This document shows, piece after piece, positions 36,451 to 47,922 of a stretch of 64,000 bases of DNA. The number at the start of each line of letters is the position of its first letter. Within the stretch, counting starts at the first letter, position 1. The notes under the pieces are model-generated. The model did no database searches and had not been told where the DNA came from. It saw only the letters and a list, made by a program, of their open reading frames with translations. Source of the stretch: Litsea cubeba (Eukaryota > Streptophyta > Magnoliopsida > Laurales > Lauraceae). Location: assembly GCA_012931725.1 (NCBI GenBank), contig CM022944.1, forward strand, positions 65,873,743 to 65,937,742. Direction: 5' to 3'. Position numbers and translations under genes: made by a program.

Positions 36451-36835
36451 GACAAAAGATTTTCACAAAATGACAAGCTTTTGATCAAATCCCATTTAGC
36501 AATTACTTTTATCACAAAAAGATTCAAGTGAGCGTAGGGATAACAAAACAAAAAAAAAAGAAGAGCATCCCATTTAGCAATTACTTTCATCACAAAAAGA
36601 TTTAAGTGAGCGTAGGGAAAACAAAAAAAAGAGTACCAAAAAAAAAATACATGTGGTACCAAAAAAAAGGTAGTGTTCACAAGCACTACAAAACAAAAAA
36701 AAAGAGTACCAAAAAAATACATGTGGTACCAAAAAAAAAAAGAAAGTGTTCACAAGCACTACAAAAAAAAAGTACCAAAAAAAATACAAGTGGTACTAAA
36801 AAGAAGAGAGAGAAGGATGGTTTCTTTTTAAAAAA
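36451..36835. repeat. PMD 3'-end repeats (element C)
   Basis: Two units built on CATTTAGCAATTACTTT and AAGTGAGCGTAGGGA are followed by about three units containing TACATGTGGTACC and GTGTTCACAAGCAC. GGTACC, ACATGT and the GTG/CAC pair give local inverted symmetry. This is the 3' flank of the minus-strand PMD gene and may include its polyadenylation region. Confidence 0.75.
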
Positions 36836-36854
36836 AAAAAAAAAACACAGGAGC

Positions 36855-39800
36855 TCAATCAAAAATCATCTCCAGCCAAGAGTTCAGCTCCTTAAGCAAA
36901 CTTTTGGCCTCAGCCGTCAAGGATTCCAAGGCACGCTTCTTCAGGAATTTGCCATGAGATGCTGGAGTAGGCTGTAACCCTTCTTTCGCACCGGGAAGCT
37001 CATCTCGAGCAGTTCACCATTGTTTGTTCTCATCAGACTTCCTTTTAAGAACCCGATTGGCATCTGCAACCCGGTGAATCAGAGCAGTCTCCCTTTCACG
37101 AGCCTCTGTTATTGCAGTCCACTTGGCAGCGACTTGTGCCTGCAGATGCTCAAGACGTTTCCTGGCCTCATCGACCTCCCTATCAAGGATGTTAAGGTCA
37201 TGTGTCAGTCCAATGATGTTTAGCTCTTCTAAGTTCTTCTCTCGGACTACCTGCTTCCTGCTTTCTGTAGCCTCATCCAGGTTAGACTGAGCCTTATCCG
37301 CAGGGTCCAGGAACATCTCCTTGAAGAACTGGTCATCAGGAAAACCCATGGTCTCAAAGCACCTATCACCCTGCTCAATGATCCTATCAACGATCGCCCT
37401 GGCACTAGTGACATCTAGACCAGCCTCTTCAGCATCACCGAGAATCTCACGCACATGCTGGATCATCCCAAATCCGGCATCTAAGTGCCCAGAAAGCAGA
37501 GTCTCAATCCAAGAGCTCAGAACTCGCACCACCACTTTCTTCGCAAAAAGAAGAGATGGCCCAGCTGAAGATTCGCCCAACTCCGTTGGTCGGCTGCTCA
37601 TGTCATCATCTGTTGGAAGAGTAACAAAAGAACTCTTTCCAGTTGAAGCTGTTCCTGCTCGGGAAGGAATCTCAGCACGAGGTATCTCCTCAACATTGTC
37701 AGAACTGGTCACAGGAGTCTCTACCTCTGGATCAACCTCTGGCATCCCTTGCTCTGGTTCTGAAGGAAGCAACGGACCCTCCTCCGTCACTTCAAAACCT
37801 GCCAAAGAAACACAAAAAGGTATGAATATGATCTTGTTTGAAAATCATTATCAGGGTTATAACTACAAAATACCTTCTTCGACGACTGGCGGAACACTTT
37901 CTTCCTCCATGAACTCATCGGAAGCATCATCAACATTTGCATCCATCGATGGTTCAAAGTCAACGGAATCCTGTGGCAAGTCAGCTGGCAAGAAATGTGT
38001 TAGCAAACCAAGTCACAGACAAAAAAAAAGAAAGCAAAAGAAGTCGTACCAATTGGAGATTCTGGATTCACTCCAGAGTCCCTCGGTTCTTCTTCAGGTG
38101 CCCCGACAGGATCCGTCACCACCTCATCGACTGGAACCTCAGGCATCACCAAGTCTTCCTCTGCTAAAAAAAAAAAAAAAGAAAAGCAGAAACAAGAAGC
38201 AAATCAGAACATGGAAAAATCCTATGAAAACAAATGGAAAGAGAAAAAGGAAGAATCATACCTTCACCGGCGGTCTCTTCTTCTCGGCTTCTCTTCTCTG
38301 GAGGCTCGTCAGCATCCACTGGCACATCCTCATTGATAGTAAGAGGAACTTCCAAGTCGGGAGAGTCCTCATGCTGCCCCATGCTGCGATGATGACTCCT
38401 CCTCTTACTCCTCCGGGCTCGCTTCTTAGAGGAACCTGCCCCGCTGTCAGAGTCAAGTTTCCCACTCGACTCCTCACTGGATGGTCTACTCTTGCCAGTA
38501 GACTCCACGGAAGCTTGCCTCTGTGCCGCTTGCATCCAAGCACCAAGTTCGGCTTCCTCCTGTTCTAGCTGCTCTAAAGCCTCATCAGGTATTTCTCGAA
38601 CAGCTTTAGAACCAATGACACCCTGGTCACCGAGAAAGCCTATCTTGTGCTTCTCTCCAGAAAGGAAGGCCCAAACTTCCTCTCGCCGGACGCCATCCGA
38701 CTTTCCAAGGCCCTTTCCAGATGCCAGCTTCACATCAAGCTCCTTCTTAGAAAGGCCCCGATATGCCGAAAAGCTCTCCGCGAACCACTTCGCAAAGCCG
38801 GCAGTCCGGGAAGTCAGCAACACAGGATAAGAAATCATGGCTGTAGTATCTTCAGCACTATAGAAAGCCCATGCATTTCTCCCGTCCTGTAAACCTCCAA
38901 AGCGCTTCACCATGCTTGAAGGCGTTCCAACAACGCCTTGAGAAAAGCCTAGCTGCAAAGCAAAGCGAGAGGGTACATACGGTTGGATGTCGACGAAAAG
39001 ATGTCTACGGTACATCATCGTGCCGACACGTATGCTGAAAAGCCACTCCCTCTCTGCATTCGTCAAGGAATAATGCCTTCCCGACCTCGCCCTGGTAGAG
39101 TCTCGGGAGGCACCAAAATCAAAAGCCTTCTTCCGCAACTCCGGAGAAAGCTTCACTGAAGACTGCCCCATCTCGACGTCCCTGAACCGTCGGATCCTCA
39201 TGCGGGCAAACAAAAGTGATTCGGACACGGCTTTGCCCTTAGCTGGTCGAATCATCAGAGGATCATCATCCTGTGCAGCACCCAGCCGGTGGAAGCCAGG
39301 ACAGTGGTACACGTACCACGAATAAAAGATATGGGCTGAAAATACCCTATTCATGGGAAGCCCAAGCCGAACCAAAAAAGCAGCAGCCTGCAGTTCGGTA
39401 CACAGGTAGGAGTAAAGAGCTGGCACCAAAGCAAGCTGCTCTCCAAACGCCATCTGACAAGCCGGAAAAATACAATGCGGCCTGATGTGCGTTCCATCTC
39501 CTCCAGCAAAAATAGCCTCACCAAGCCAATAAGTGAGGTAAACAACGAGATCTCTCCGCAGTGCAATGTCAGGACAAATGACGCTTGTACTTGCACAGAA
39601 ATCTCTCAACTCTTCTTGCATGGCTAAGATCTTCTTCGAACTTGGATCCTGGGCCCTGGCTTCTTGGGTCACACTATCAGAAGACTGCCTGCTGTCAGAA
39701 AAGTTGGGGAATGAAGAGCTAGAACTCTTCCAACGCTGGATCTAACTTTCAAACCCTCATTCTCCTTCAAAAAATCATAGAAGGCGACGAGCTGAAAGTA

Positions 39801-41546
39801 CAGAAGCCTGAACTCCTCAGACTGCCCCTCAAGGACGCTGTCAATCGGCATAAACTCCTCATAGAGTTTGCCGAGGATGGGCAATCCAGTAATGACGCTC
39901 AGCTCCTTCAAAGAGAAACCAATCTCACCATTCGTCACAACGAAAGTATTGGTTTGTGGGAGGAATGATTCCAACATAGCCATGAAGGCCTCGTCGGAAA
40001 AGATCACGGTCTCCCTAAAGGCACGGACCGCATCAAAAATCCCGGCTTCCTTCAAAACGGCGCCACCAATCAGCAGGACGCGATCAGTCCACGACTTCCA
40101 CTCGGAGTCAGCATTGAAACGGCCACGGAGTCGAAAAGGCTTGATCCAATTGCTGCCGTCACCGCTAAAAATACCAAGGCCCACCGGTCTCAAATCGAAC
40201 GACGGATAATCAAAACCCTGGTAGCCGCTGGATGGCATCAACAGGTCCATGTCAATAGGCGACCTCTCCATATATCCAGGAGAACCGCTAACAAAAACCC
40301 CGGTCTTGATTACATTTGTCCTTCTCACCCAGCTTGGAGGATCTTCCCTCTTAGAGCAGGTGGGGACAAGGCTCATGATCGAGACGGTGCGATCAAACGT
40401 CGACCGGGTAGCAATAGTCTTCTTCTCACCATCTGCTGTGAAAGAGAACTGAAAACATCTCCTCTGGTATGTCATGTCATCAGGGACTGCATCGCCAAAG
40501 AAGAAGGTAGGCTTGGGTAAAACACTCTGATCTTCCATCACCCATGGACGACTGCTTACCATGATCTTATAGAATTCCTCTCCCTTGAGAGTGATCAATC
40601 GCTGCCTCATCTCATCTCTATTGAGGGAGTCGCATTCTTCCAGATTTCTCTCAACATACTGGACCTTCTCAAAGGCCTGCTGAACGGCCGGATTAGAAGA
40701 TCTAGCAGATCGATGAGGAGCGCTTGTAGCAGGCTCTTTACCCTTGTTCGTTCTGGAGGAACCACCTGCAAAGGATGGAAAAGAAAAAGATCAAACATCA
40801 AAATGACAGAATCTCGCTAAAAAAAATTTTGGCGAAATTTTGACATGATGACGGGGCAATTCCGAAGAAAAGGAACTATCCCGAAAGAAATAGAAAGCTT
40901 GAAGATGGGCTCAACATTGCTGCGAGCTCCGAAACTCCAAACTTTCGAAGCCTCAAAGTCCCCGCAAAATCAGGAAGGGCTCAACATCGCTGCAAGCTCC
41001 AAATTCCCAAATTTGCGAAAACTTTCAGGTATGCTATCACATCATGCTACAAATTTAATTTACAATTGAATGCATGCATGAACATCTAGGTTTGCCAAAA
41101 AAAAAGGGGCATTATCATGATGAGCAAAAAAAAAAAAGAAAAAAGAAAAGAAACTTTCTCAAAAAAAAAGAGGGGAAAGAAAACAAAAAAAAGAAAAGAA
41201 AAGAAACTTTCTCAAAAAAAAAAATAGGGGAAAGAAAACAAAAAAAAAGAAAAGAAACTTTCTCAAAAAAAAAAGGAGGGAAAGAAAACAAAAAAAAAGG
41301 AAAAAAAAAAGGGGATGGCCCACAGGCCGTGGCCCACAGGCCACGTGGCCGTACGGCCCACAAACAAAAAAAAAAACAAAACATGAAAAAAAAAAAAGAA
41401 AGCAAAAAAAAAAAAAAAACGTGTGAAAAAAAAGAAGCAAACACGTAAAAAAAAAGAGAAGAAGAAAAGAAATTAAAAAAAAAGAAGAACTTTTATTTTT
41501 CCTACAATGGAGTTTTCTTGAAAAAGGGGAACTTACTTGAAGCCAT
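36855..41546 (-). pseudogene. Plant mobile domain gene of element C, five exons, best preserved
   Basis: Exons on the minus strand: 41546-41537 (ATGGCTTCAA), 40765-38262, 38160-38050, 37984-37874 and 37798-36855. All introns are GT-AG and the coding exons join in matching phase, predicting about 1226 residues. Order: MASSGSSRTNKG start; N-terminal domain (EEFYKIMVSSRPW, TFFFGDAVPDDMTYQ); PMD signature about residues 275-300 (TNTFVVTNGEIGFSL…ITGLPILG); PMD C-part (RRDLVVYLTYWLGEA, FSAHIFYSWYVYHCPGFHRL); basic patch KKRARRSKRRSHH near 790, likely nuclear localisation; acidic exons; coiled coil in the last 200 residues (EVDEARKRLEHLQAQVAAKW). Lesions: a one-base deletion near 39742 (CCAGCGTTGG against CCAGCAGTTGG) and a TGA at 37014-37016, 53 codons before the expected end. 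It is antisense to gag-pol, so its introns would not be spliced from the genomic RNA. PMD identity is by signature; biochemical role unknown. Confidence 0.82.
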
Positions 41547-41668
41547 TGATGGCGAAGAAGAAGAAAAGTCTTGAAGATCTTGAAGAAGAAGAACTCTTGG
41601 TCTTGAAGCCCTCTTGGGATTGTTGCAAAAGAAAGTAATAAGAGCAAGAGATCCAACCTCCTCCTTGC

Positions 41669-41990
41669 TTTTATAGAAGAGAGCAAACCAAAGAAGGAAA
41701 GAAAAAAGAGGTAAGTGTTACTAATTAGTAACCTTACCAAAAGAAAGAGATTAGAAGGATTCTTTCCCAAAAGAAAGATATCTTGAGGGATTCTCTCCCA
41801 AAAAGAAATCAATGAGAGATTTTTTCCAAAAGATAGAAATCAACGAAGGATTCTTTCCCAAAAGAAAGATATCTTGAGATATCCCATCCCAAAATAAAGG
41901 GAACATGAGAGATTCTCTCCAAGTAAAGATATTATTAGATATTCTCTATCCAAATGAGATATTTTTGGATATTCTTTACAAAAATGACAC
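41669..41990 (-). promoter_or_regulatory. Putative PMD promoter of element C
   Basis: TATAAAA on the minus strand (41669-41675) is 123 bp upstream of the ATG. Farther upstream, about 30-bp repeats (AAAGAAAGATATCTTGAGG type) run to 41980 with three AGATATT motifs at 41936-41980. Confidence 0.5.
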
Positions 41991-42669
41991 CATATGAGAT
42001 CTAAGCCATTTCAAAAGCTTAAGGTCCCATGGCTTTTAGTCAAAGAGAAATCCCTCTTACCAAGAGCATTCAAAAATAGTTCCATGCCTCTTTTGAGTTG
42101 ATTCAACCATACAAAGAGAATTCCAAGCCCCATGAGCTTCCAAAAATCAAACCATCCAGCCTCATATACCAAATTGAGCCAAAATCTTGAAATTGACATT
42201 CCACAAAAATCAAACCAAATCCTGGTCCCCTAACTTGCCACATACAGCTTGTTGGGTCACAAGACCAAAACCAAAAACCAAAACCTGATCCCCTAACTTG
42301 CCACATATAGCCTGTTAGGTCACAAGATCAAAACCAAAATTGATCCCCCAACATTCCACATACAGCTTGTTGGGTCACACGGTCAAAGCCAAACCCGACC
42401 CCCTAACCTGCCACATACAGCCTGTTAGGTCACAAGGTCAAAACCTAAATCCACATCCTTGATGTCATCTTCAAAACTTTGCCTCGAGATGGTACGTGAT
42501 CCCTTTCACTACCATAAAATTCCCCTGGAAGCTCAAAAGGCTACAAATACCAAAAAGAAAGACTGCTCAAAGACTCTTGGTCAAGTCACAGGCTCTCCTT
42601 CAAAAATCTCTTCGAGGCACATCGACTACAAAAGTTAAGCAACTCGTCGCTGTACCTCGAGGGGGCATT
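41991..42669. repeat. 3' untranslated region with about 60-bp repeats and purine tract (element C)
   Basis: 42200-42450 holds four to five units of about 60 bp (CCCCTAACTTGCCACATACA, then TTAGGTCACAAG). CGAGGGGGCATT at 42658-42669 is the candidate polypurine tract just before the LTR. No gene is supported. Confidence 0.78.
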
Positions 42670-45383
42670 TGTTGACACCAAAAATGTCACTTTGCCTCTT
42701 CAAGATCCAAAGAGCTACATGAAGTCGCAACCTGCCATAAATAGGCAATGCTACTTCCAAAAAATCAAATCTTGTCAGAATCAAACAAAAACTGCAATAT
42801 CCTTCAAGACAGCCAAAGAGGAGTACACAAGAAGTTTCGGGCCATTTCAAAATCATTTGGCCTAACTTCACTTCTTCGACAGCCGAAAAGGAGCTCTCGG
42901 CGGCGAAAGCATCGGAGACACCAAATCTTCGATCAGAGCCGATGGATGGTCTCAAAATACATCCAAAAGGCTCCACGTCAAGTTCCGAGTCAAACCGACA
43001 ACGTTTGACCCTACATCAACCCTCGAACAGCTAAATCAAGCCTCTCGGCAACTAAGAACCGCTGAGGCCATCACTTATCAGATAGAGCACATGGACAGCT
43101 TCAAAATGCTTACAAAGGGCTGCACGTCAAATTTCAGGTCATTTCGACAACATTTGACCATAGTTTGACGCTCGGAAGCCAAATCAGGCCTCTCGGCGGC
43201 AAAGCTCTCAGGGACCATGGTTTCCAAGATAGAGCCTATGGGTCATCTTAAAATGACTCCAATGGGCTCCCTGTCAAATTTCAAGTTAATCGGACATCAG
43301 TTGACCACACATCAAACCGCGACATCTTCATCGCGACAAAAGCGAGTCTGCTGGTGATAGGACCCCAAACGGCATCAAAACTCAAACAAAAGCTATGTTG
43401 GTCTTATTTATTGCTCAGGAGGCTTCACACTTAATTTCAGGTCATTCCGACATCATTTGACCCAGTTTCAGCTTCTGACAGAAAATCGGCAGCTCTGCGA
43501 GACAAAGTCTTCGGCTTTCTCAGGAAATTAGAAACTTTGCAAACCAAAATGCAAGGATTCTTATCAGGTTTCCTACAGGGAAATCAAGCCAATAAATGGT
43601 CAAAATGTCAAGGACAAATACAGAAGAAAAAAGAATCGAAAAACAGCAAAAACGGACACAAAACAGGACAAAAAGGGGGAAAACACCCCAGGGTCGCAGA
43701 CCCCTGCGACCCTGGAGCCCGGGATCGCCGGGAAAGCCCAGGAAACCCCGGTTTTCGCCAGTTTTTTTCGCGATTCGAAGCGTCCGGCCTCTGGTAGTTT
43801 TCAAAACTCATACTTTTGAGACACCAAATCCTCTGACATCCGTCAAAAACACGGGTCAATCATCAAAAGTATCGAAAACAACATTGATCGCCACCCGGTC
43901 AACCAAAAAAAGTGTGCTTTCTACCTGACCGATCGAGAAATCGACAGGACAGATGGCACTGACCCGCTGTTGGCAACCAACACCTGAAGTCACATGGTCA
44001 TCCGATGTCGATCTACATGAAGATCCATCGATGATCATTGCCAGAAGAATCCCAAAAGATGCGGCACGGCCCGCGACTCTTCAACTGCTCGGCGACCACT
44101 TAATGCGATTAATTGACTAGCTTTATTACAGTCATTAATCCATTTCTTTGGATGGACCAATCAGTAGCAAGCATCCGGGAGTTACAAGTCAAGAGATTCA
44201 TGGCATTTAACCCATGAAACTCCTCCCATCATGGCGATTAAATGCGATTAAATGCCCTCAATCTCCTCCGGCCAATCAGAAGCCAAGAAAAAGGAGTTAC
44301 AAAATAAAGAATTAAATCCTGTAACTCCTCCCATTATGCGGCTTAATGACAATAAAAGCCCATAAACCCTCCTAAATGGCTACCTAAAAGCCTATAAATA
44401 GGAGAGCTCTCCAAAAAAAAAAAGCGGAGAAAATCACAAACACACAGACAATAGAGTGCAGAAAATCCGGAAACTCAGACAGAAAGAGGCATCAGAAATC
44501 TAAGAGAGAAAACTCTGCGGAAATCCTACACCGACCACCGCTACAAGGTGACAAAAGTCCCTTGGGGGTACCCCCCCCCCAAGGTCCTTGCCTTCTCCTT
44601 CTGCCTCCAATGGCTTAGATGTGGCTTTTCAGCCCGTCACTCGGTTTTTTATTGGACATAGGACCTCCTTTTGGTCTTTGTCCTCTAAAAACCTGAGGTT
44701 ATAGCCAAGCCAAGCGAATCAATAGCATCCTCTGTTCTCATCTGCATGGATGATGGCGAAGTCCACACATGGCTTGCGACCTTCAATCCGAACGAGTCCC
44801 CCACAATCTCCTGAGAAGTTAGATCCTCCTTTTCTTGCTTTTCATTGTAGTTTGTATTTTTTCAAAAGAGACAAAAATCACAACTCTTGTCTTTCATTAT
44901 TGTTAAGGATTGTAAATCGGCTATAAACGCCAAAATCGGCTATAAACGCCAGAAATCGGCTATAAACGCCAAAATCGGCTATAAATGCCAAAAAAAATCA
45001 CCTTTTACGGCAAACCAAGAAAAATGTCTCTTTTCTTAAATATATGTACAATGGAAAACTTGAAAGAAGTTGATTTCTTTTTTACTTGCGAAGGTTGATC
45101 TCCGGATCACAAAAAAATCACCTTTTACGGCAAACCAAGAAAAATGTCTCTTTTCTTAAATATATGTGCAATGGAAAACTTGAAAGAAGTTGATTTCTTT
45201 TTTACTTGCGAAGGTTGATCTCCGGATCACCACTTGCAATTCCGAGTAAAATAGAAAATCTGGCACACCCACACAACAAAAATGTTGATGCGCGCCTCTG
45301 CCCCCCGGTTATGAAAGGGTCGGACCCAACGGACTCCCACGTCCCTCGACCTCGGTAGAACCGAGCAGAAGCGCGGTCCATCA
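42670..45383 (+). repeat. 3' LTR of element C
   Basis: 2714 bp, TGTTGACACC to CCATCA. TATAAATA is at 44393-44400. It carries a tandem duplication with an exact 120-bp period (44991-45110 and 45111-45230) that the 5' LTR lacks. It also keeps the 240 bp lost from the 5' LTR. GGCTATAAAYGCC units lie at 44928-44990. Confidence 0.92.
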
Positions 45384-46919
45384 GCGCCCATGGTCGCCGG
45401 CGACCATGGAGCCCGGGATCGCCGGGTGGGCCCCGAAAACCCCAGTTTTTCGTCCTTTTTCGCGATTCGAAGCATCCGACTCCTCGGATTTTCCAAAATT
45501 CATACTTTTGAGACACCAAATCCTTTGACATCTGTCAAAATCACGGGTCAATCATCAAGAGTATCAAAATCAACATTGATCGCCAACCGGTCAACCAAAA
45601 AAAAGTGTGCTTTCTACCGACCAATCGAGAAATCGACAGGACAGATGGCACCGACCCGCTGTTGGAAAACAACACCTGAAGTTACATGGTCATCCGATGT
45701 CGATCTACATGAAGATCCATCGATGATCATCGCCAGAAGAATCCCAAAAGACGCGGCACGGCCCGCGACTCTTCAACTGCTCGGTGACCACTTAATGCGA
45801 TTAATTGACTAGCTTTATTGCAGTCATTCATTTATTTCTTTGGACGGCCCAATCAGAAGCAAGCAAATGGGAGTTACAAGTCAATTGATTCATGGCATTT
45901 AACCTATGAAACTATTCCCATCATGGCCATTAGAAGCGATTAAATGCCCTCAATCTCCACCGGCCAATCAGAAGCCAAGAGAAAGGAGTTACGAAATAAA
46001 GAATTCAACCTTGTAACTCCTCCCTTTATGTAGCTTTATGACAATTAAGGCTCATAAATCCTCCTAAATGGCTACCTAAAAGCCTATAAATAGGAGAGCA
46101 TTCCAAAGAATTCTAGATCGGAAAAAACCAAACAAAGATCCCTGATAAGAAAAAAGCACAGGAAATCCAGAGAAAGAAAGAGAGAAAACTCTGCGAAAGT
46201 TCTGCGCCGGCCACCACTACAAGGTGACAAAAGTCCCTTGGGGGGTATCCCCCCTAAGGTCCTTGCCTTCTCCTTCTGCCTCCAATGGCTTAGACGTGGC
46301 TTTTTAGCCTGTCTACTTAGTTTTTTATTGGACATAGGACCTCCTTTTGGTCTTTGTCCTCTAAAAACCTGAGCTTATAGCCAAGCCAAGCGAATCAAGA
46401 GCATCCTCTGTTTTCATCTGCATGGATGATGGCGAAGTCCACACATGGCTTGCGACCTTCAATCCGAACGAGTCCCCCACAATCTCCTGAGAAGTTAGAT
46501 CCTCCTTTTCTTGCTTTTCATTGCAGTTTGTATTTTTCCAAAAGAGACAAAAATTACAACTCTTGTCTTTCATTATTGATAAGAATTGTAAATCGGCTAT
46601 AAACGCCAAAAATCGGCTATAAACGCCAAAATCGGCAATAAATGCCAAAAAAAATTGCCTTTCACGGCAAACCAAGAAAAATGTCTCTTTTCTTAAATAT
46701 ATGTGCAATGAAAACTTGAAAGAAGTTGATTTCCTTTTTACTTGCGAAGGTCGGTCTCCGGATCACCACTTGTTATTCCAAGTAAAATAGAAAATCTAGC
46801 ACATCCACACAAAAAAAATGTTGATGCATGCCTTTGCCCCCCGGTTACGAAAGGGTCGGATCAAACGGACTCCCACGTCTGCCAACCTCGGTAGAACCGA
46901 GTAGAAGCGCTTTCCATCA
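45384..46919 (+). repeat. Right part of the composite's plus LTR
   Basis: Starts with the duplicated GCGCC (45384-45388) and continues the LTR interrupted at 18267. TATAAATA is at 46085-46092. The following GAGAGCATTCCAAAGAATTC is shared with the minus LTR at about 1455-1480 and not with the LTRs of C or H. It ends CCATCA at 46919. Confidence 0.88.
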
Positions 46920-47922
46920 CGATCAGAACAATTGTACCATCTGTGGCCTTTTGCATTCTTCATGTCGCTTGGGTTATGTCCCTCGAGCGATTTGAACAGA
47001 CAAAACCATAGAATTTCCCATTTATGATCATTATATTCTTGTGATTACTAATGGATGTGGTCTTGTTTCAGAAATTTTCAAAACTAACAATGGCAGCTTC
47101 CTTGACCATTACTTTTGATGAGAACAAGCACCAACTCATGCTTCGACAGAAGCAAACCACGCGCACTTACAAGCGCCCTGCTAGCTGCCAAAGCATCAAC
47201 TCCGTTGGCGACTCTCTGAACTCCGGGTCGACCTCGACTCCCCGGACTATCGTTTTTGGGACGCTGGGACCATTCCCACTTCCCGAAGAACAAATTGCTC
47301 CTTCCAAGAAGTAGAAGGTCCCCTCTCAACGTGTCACTACCATGACACCAAAGGCGAAAACCAAAAAGCTCGAAGCCCGCGGAACCCCTGCGAAGCCTCG
47401 ACCCATAAACAACCAGGTCTATCCCAAGCACTTGGTCCCCAAGACCGTCACCAAAACAAAGAATGTCCCAAACATCCACCAAGCCAGCAAACCTAGCCCC
47501 ACTCAAGGAGAACCAATTCTACCCTCTTGCTTACATGAAAGAGGAGAGACCCATCTCCGACTTGACAACCAAGTCAACCCAGCATGAGTCGGCTTGTTCC
47601 TACAAGCCCAGAATCAAGTCATGCATCACTAGGCCTCTACAAGCACCTACTAAGGCCTACAATCCTGCAGTTCGACCCTTCAACTCTATAGGGGCCGAAC
47701 TCGAAAAATTCAAAGCCTCCCTGCAATAGGCGAAGGACCGGGTTCGCATCCTGTCCTTGCCCAGCTACAAAGAAGATAGGCTCTACTGCTGCACCCGAGG
47801 GAGCACAATCCTTCATTATCAAAGCCTAGCAAGAGCTGACCAAAGCTTAAATTGCTCGTCATATAAGCCGCCGCGCATCGTATCAGCAAAAGAGACTAAA
47901 GAAGCAAAGTACCCAACCTCCT
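46920..47922 (+). pseudogene. Leader end and ORF1/gag fragment of element Z
   Basis: Begins abruptly with CGATCAGAACAATTG, which lies inside the leader in element H (about 57296); the primer site and about 1.5 kb of leader are absent. ATG at 47090 starts MAASLTITFDENKHQLMLRQ. A TAG at about 47312 and a second at about 47728 break the frame. It matches the N-terminal gag-like region only, and stops at 47922 where a chromovirus LTR is inserted (CTCCT, 47918-47922, as possible target duplication; the partner is outside the window). Confidence 0.8.

Larger units (their letters stand above)
18268..45383 (+). mobile_element. Full-length nested Tat/Ogre-like retrotransposon (element C)
   Basis: A 27,116-bp insertion (about 23.4 kb without its internal copia). 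It is bounded by TGTTGACACC and CCATCA and flanked by a perfect 5-bp duplication GCGCC (18263-18267 and 45384-45388). It splits an older LTR of its own family. It has direct LTRs, a putative primer site, leader, gag-pol on the plus strand and a PMD gene on the minus strand. The size, dual RNase H and protease (DPGSALNLIS) fit the Tat/Ogre lineage. At least four stops or frameshifts in gag-pol make it non-autonomous. Confidence 0.92.
688..46919. mobile_element. Composite inverted-LTR Tat-like unit (element I), with C nested inside
   Basis: Both outer boundaries are exact LTR U5 termini: TGATGGA at 688 (reverse complement of TCCATCA) and CCATCA ending at 46919. The LTRs are therefore inverted relative to each other, not direct repeats. 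Without the nested 27-kb element and its 5-bp duplication the unit is about 19.1 kb. In order it holds: minus LTR, plus-strand PMD gene, repeats, minus-strand pol without RT, inversion junction at 13787-13791, minus-strand PMD fragment, plus LTR. Flanks are CGGTC on the left and CGATC (46920-46924) on the right, a 4 of 5 match. The two LTRs share subfamily variants absent from the other LTRs: the sequence following GAGAGCATTCCAAAGAATTC, and GCAAATGGG. Insertion as one unit is inferred; the boundaries and LTR orientation are seen directly. Confidence 0.75.

Noticed and set aside
37321..38568. 415-aa plus-strand ORF opposite the PMD gene
   Set aside because: Shadow of PMD exons 2-5: it crosses PMD introns, has no recognisable domain and is not open in the 5-8 kb copy.
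41115..41444. Phe-rich membrane-like ORF
   Set aside because: Homopolymer A/T tracts within PMD intron 1; no conservation.
43520..44038. ORFs inside LTRs (also 19011-19478, 45390-45812, 53845-54621)
   Set aside because: LTR sequence conserved by shared ancestry. Frames are broken differently in each copy and contain no domain.
46920..47089. Deletion of primer site and leader after the LTR ending at 46919
   Set aside because: A deletion stopping exactly at the LTR terminal CA would be a coincidence. An insertion boundary of the composite unit explains it better, given CGGTC/CGATC flanks.
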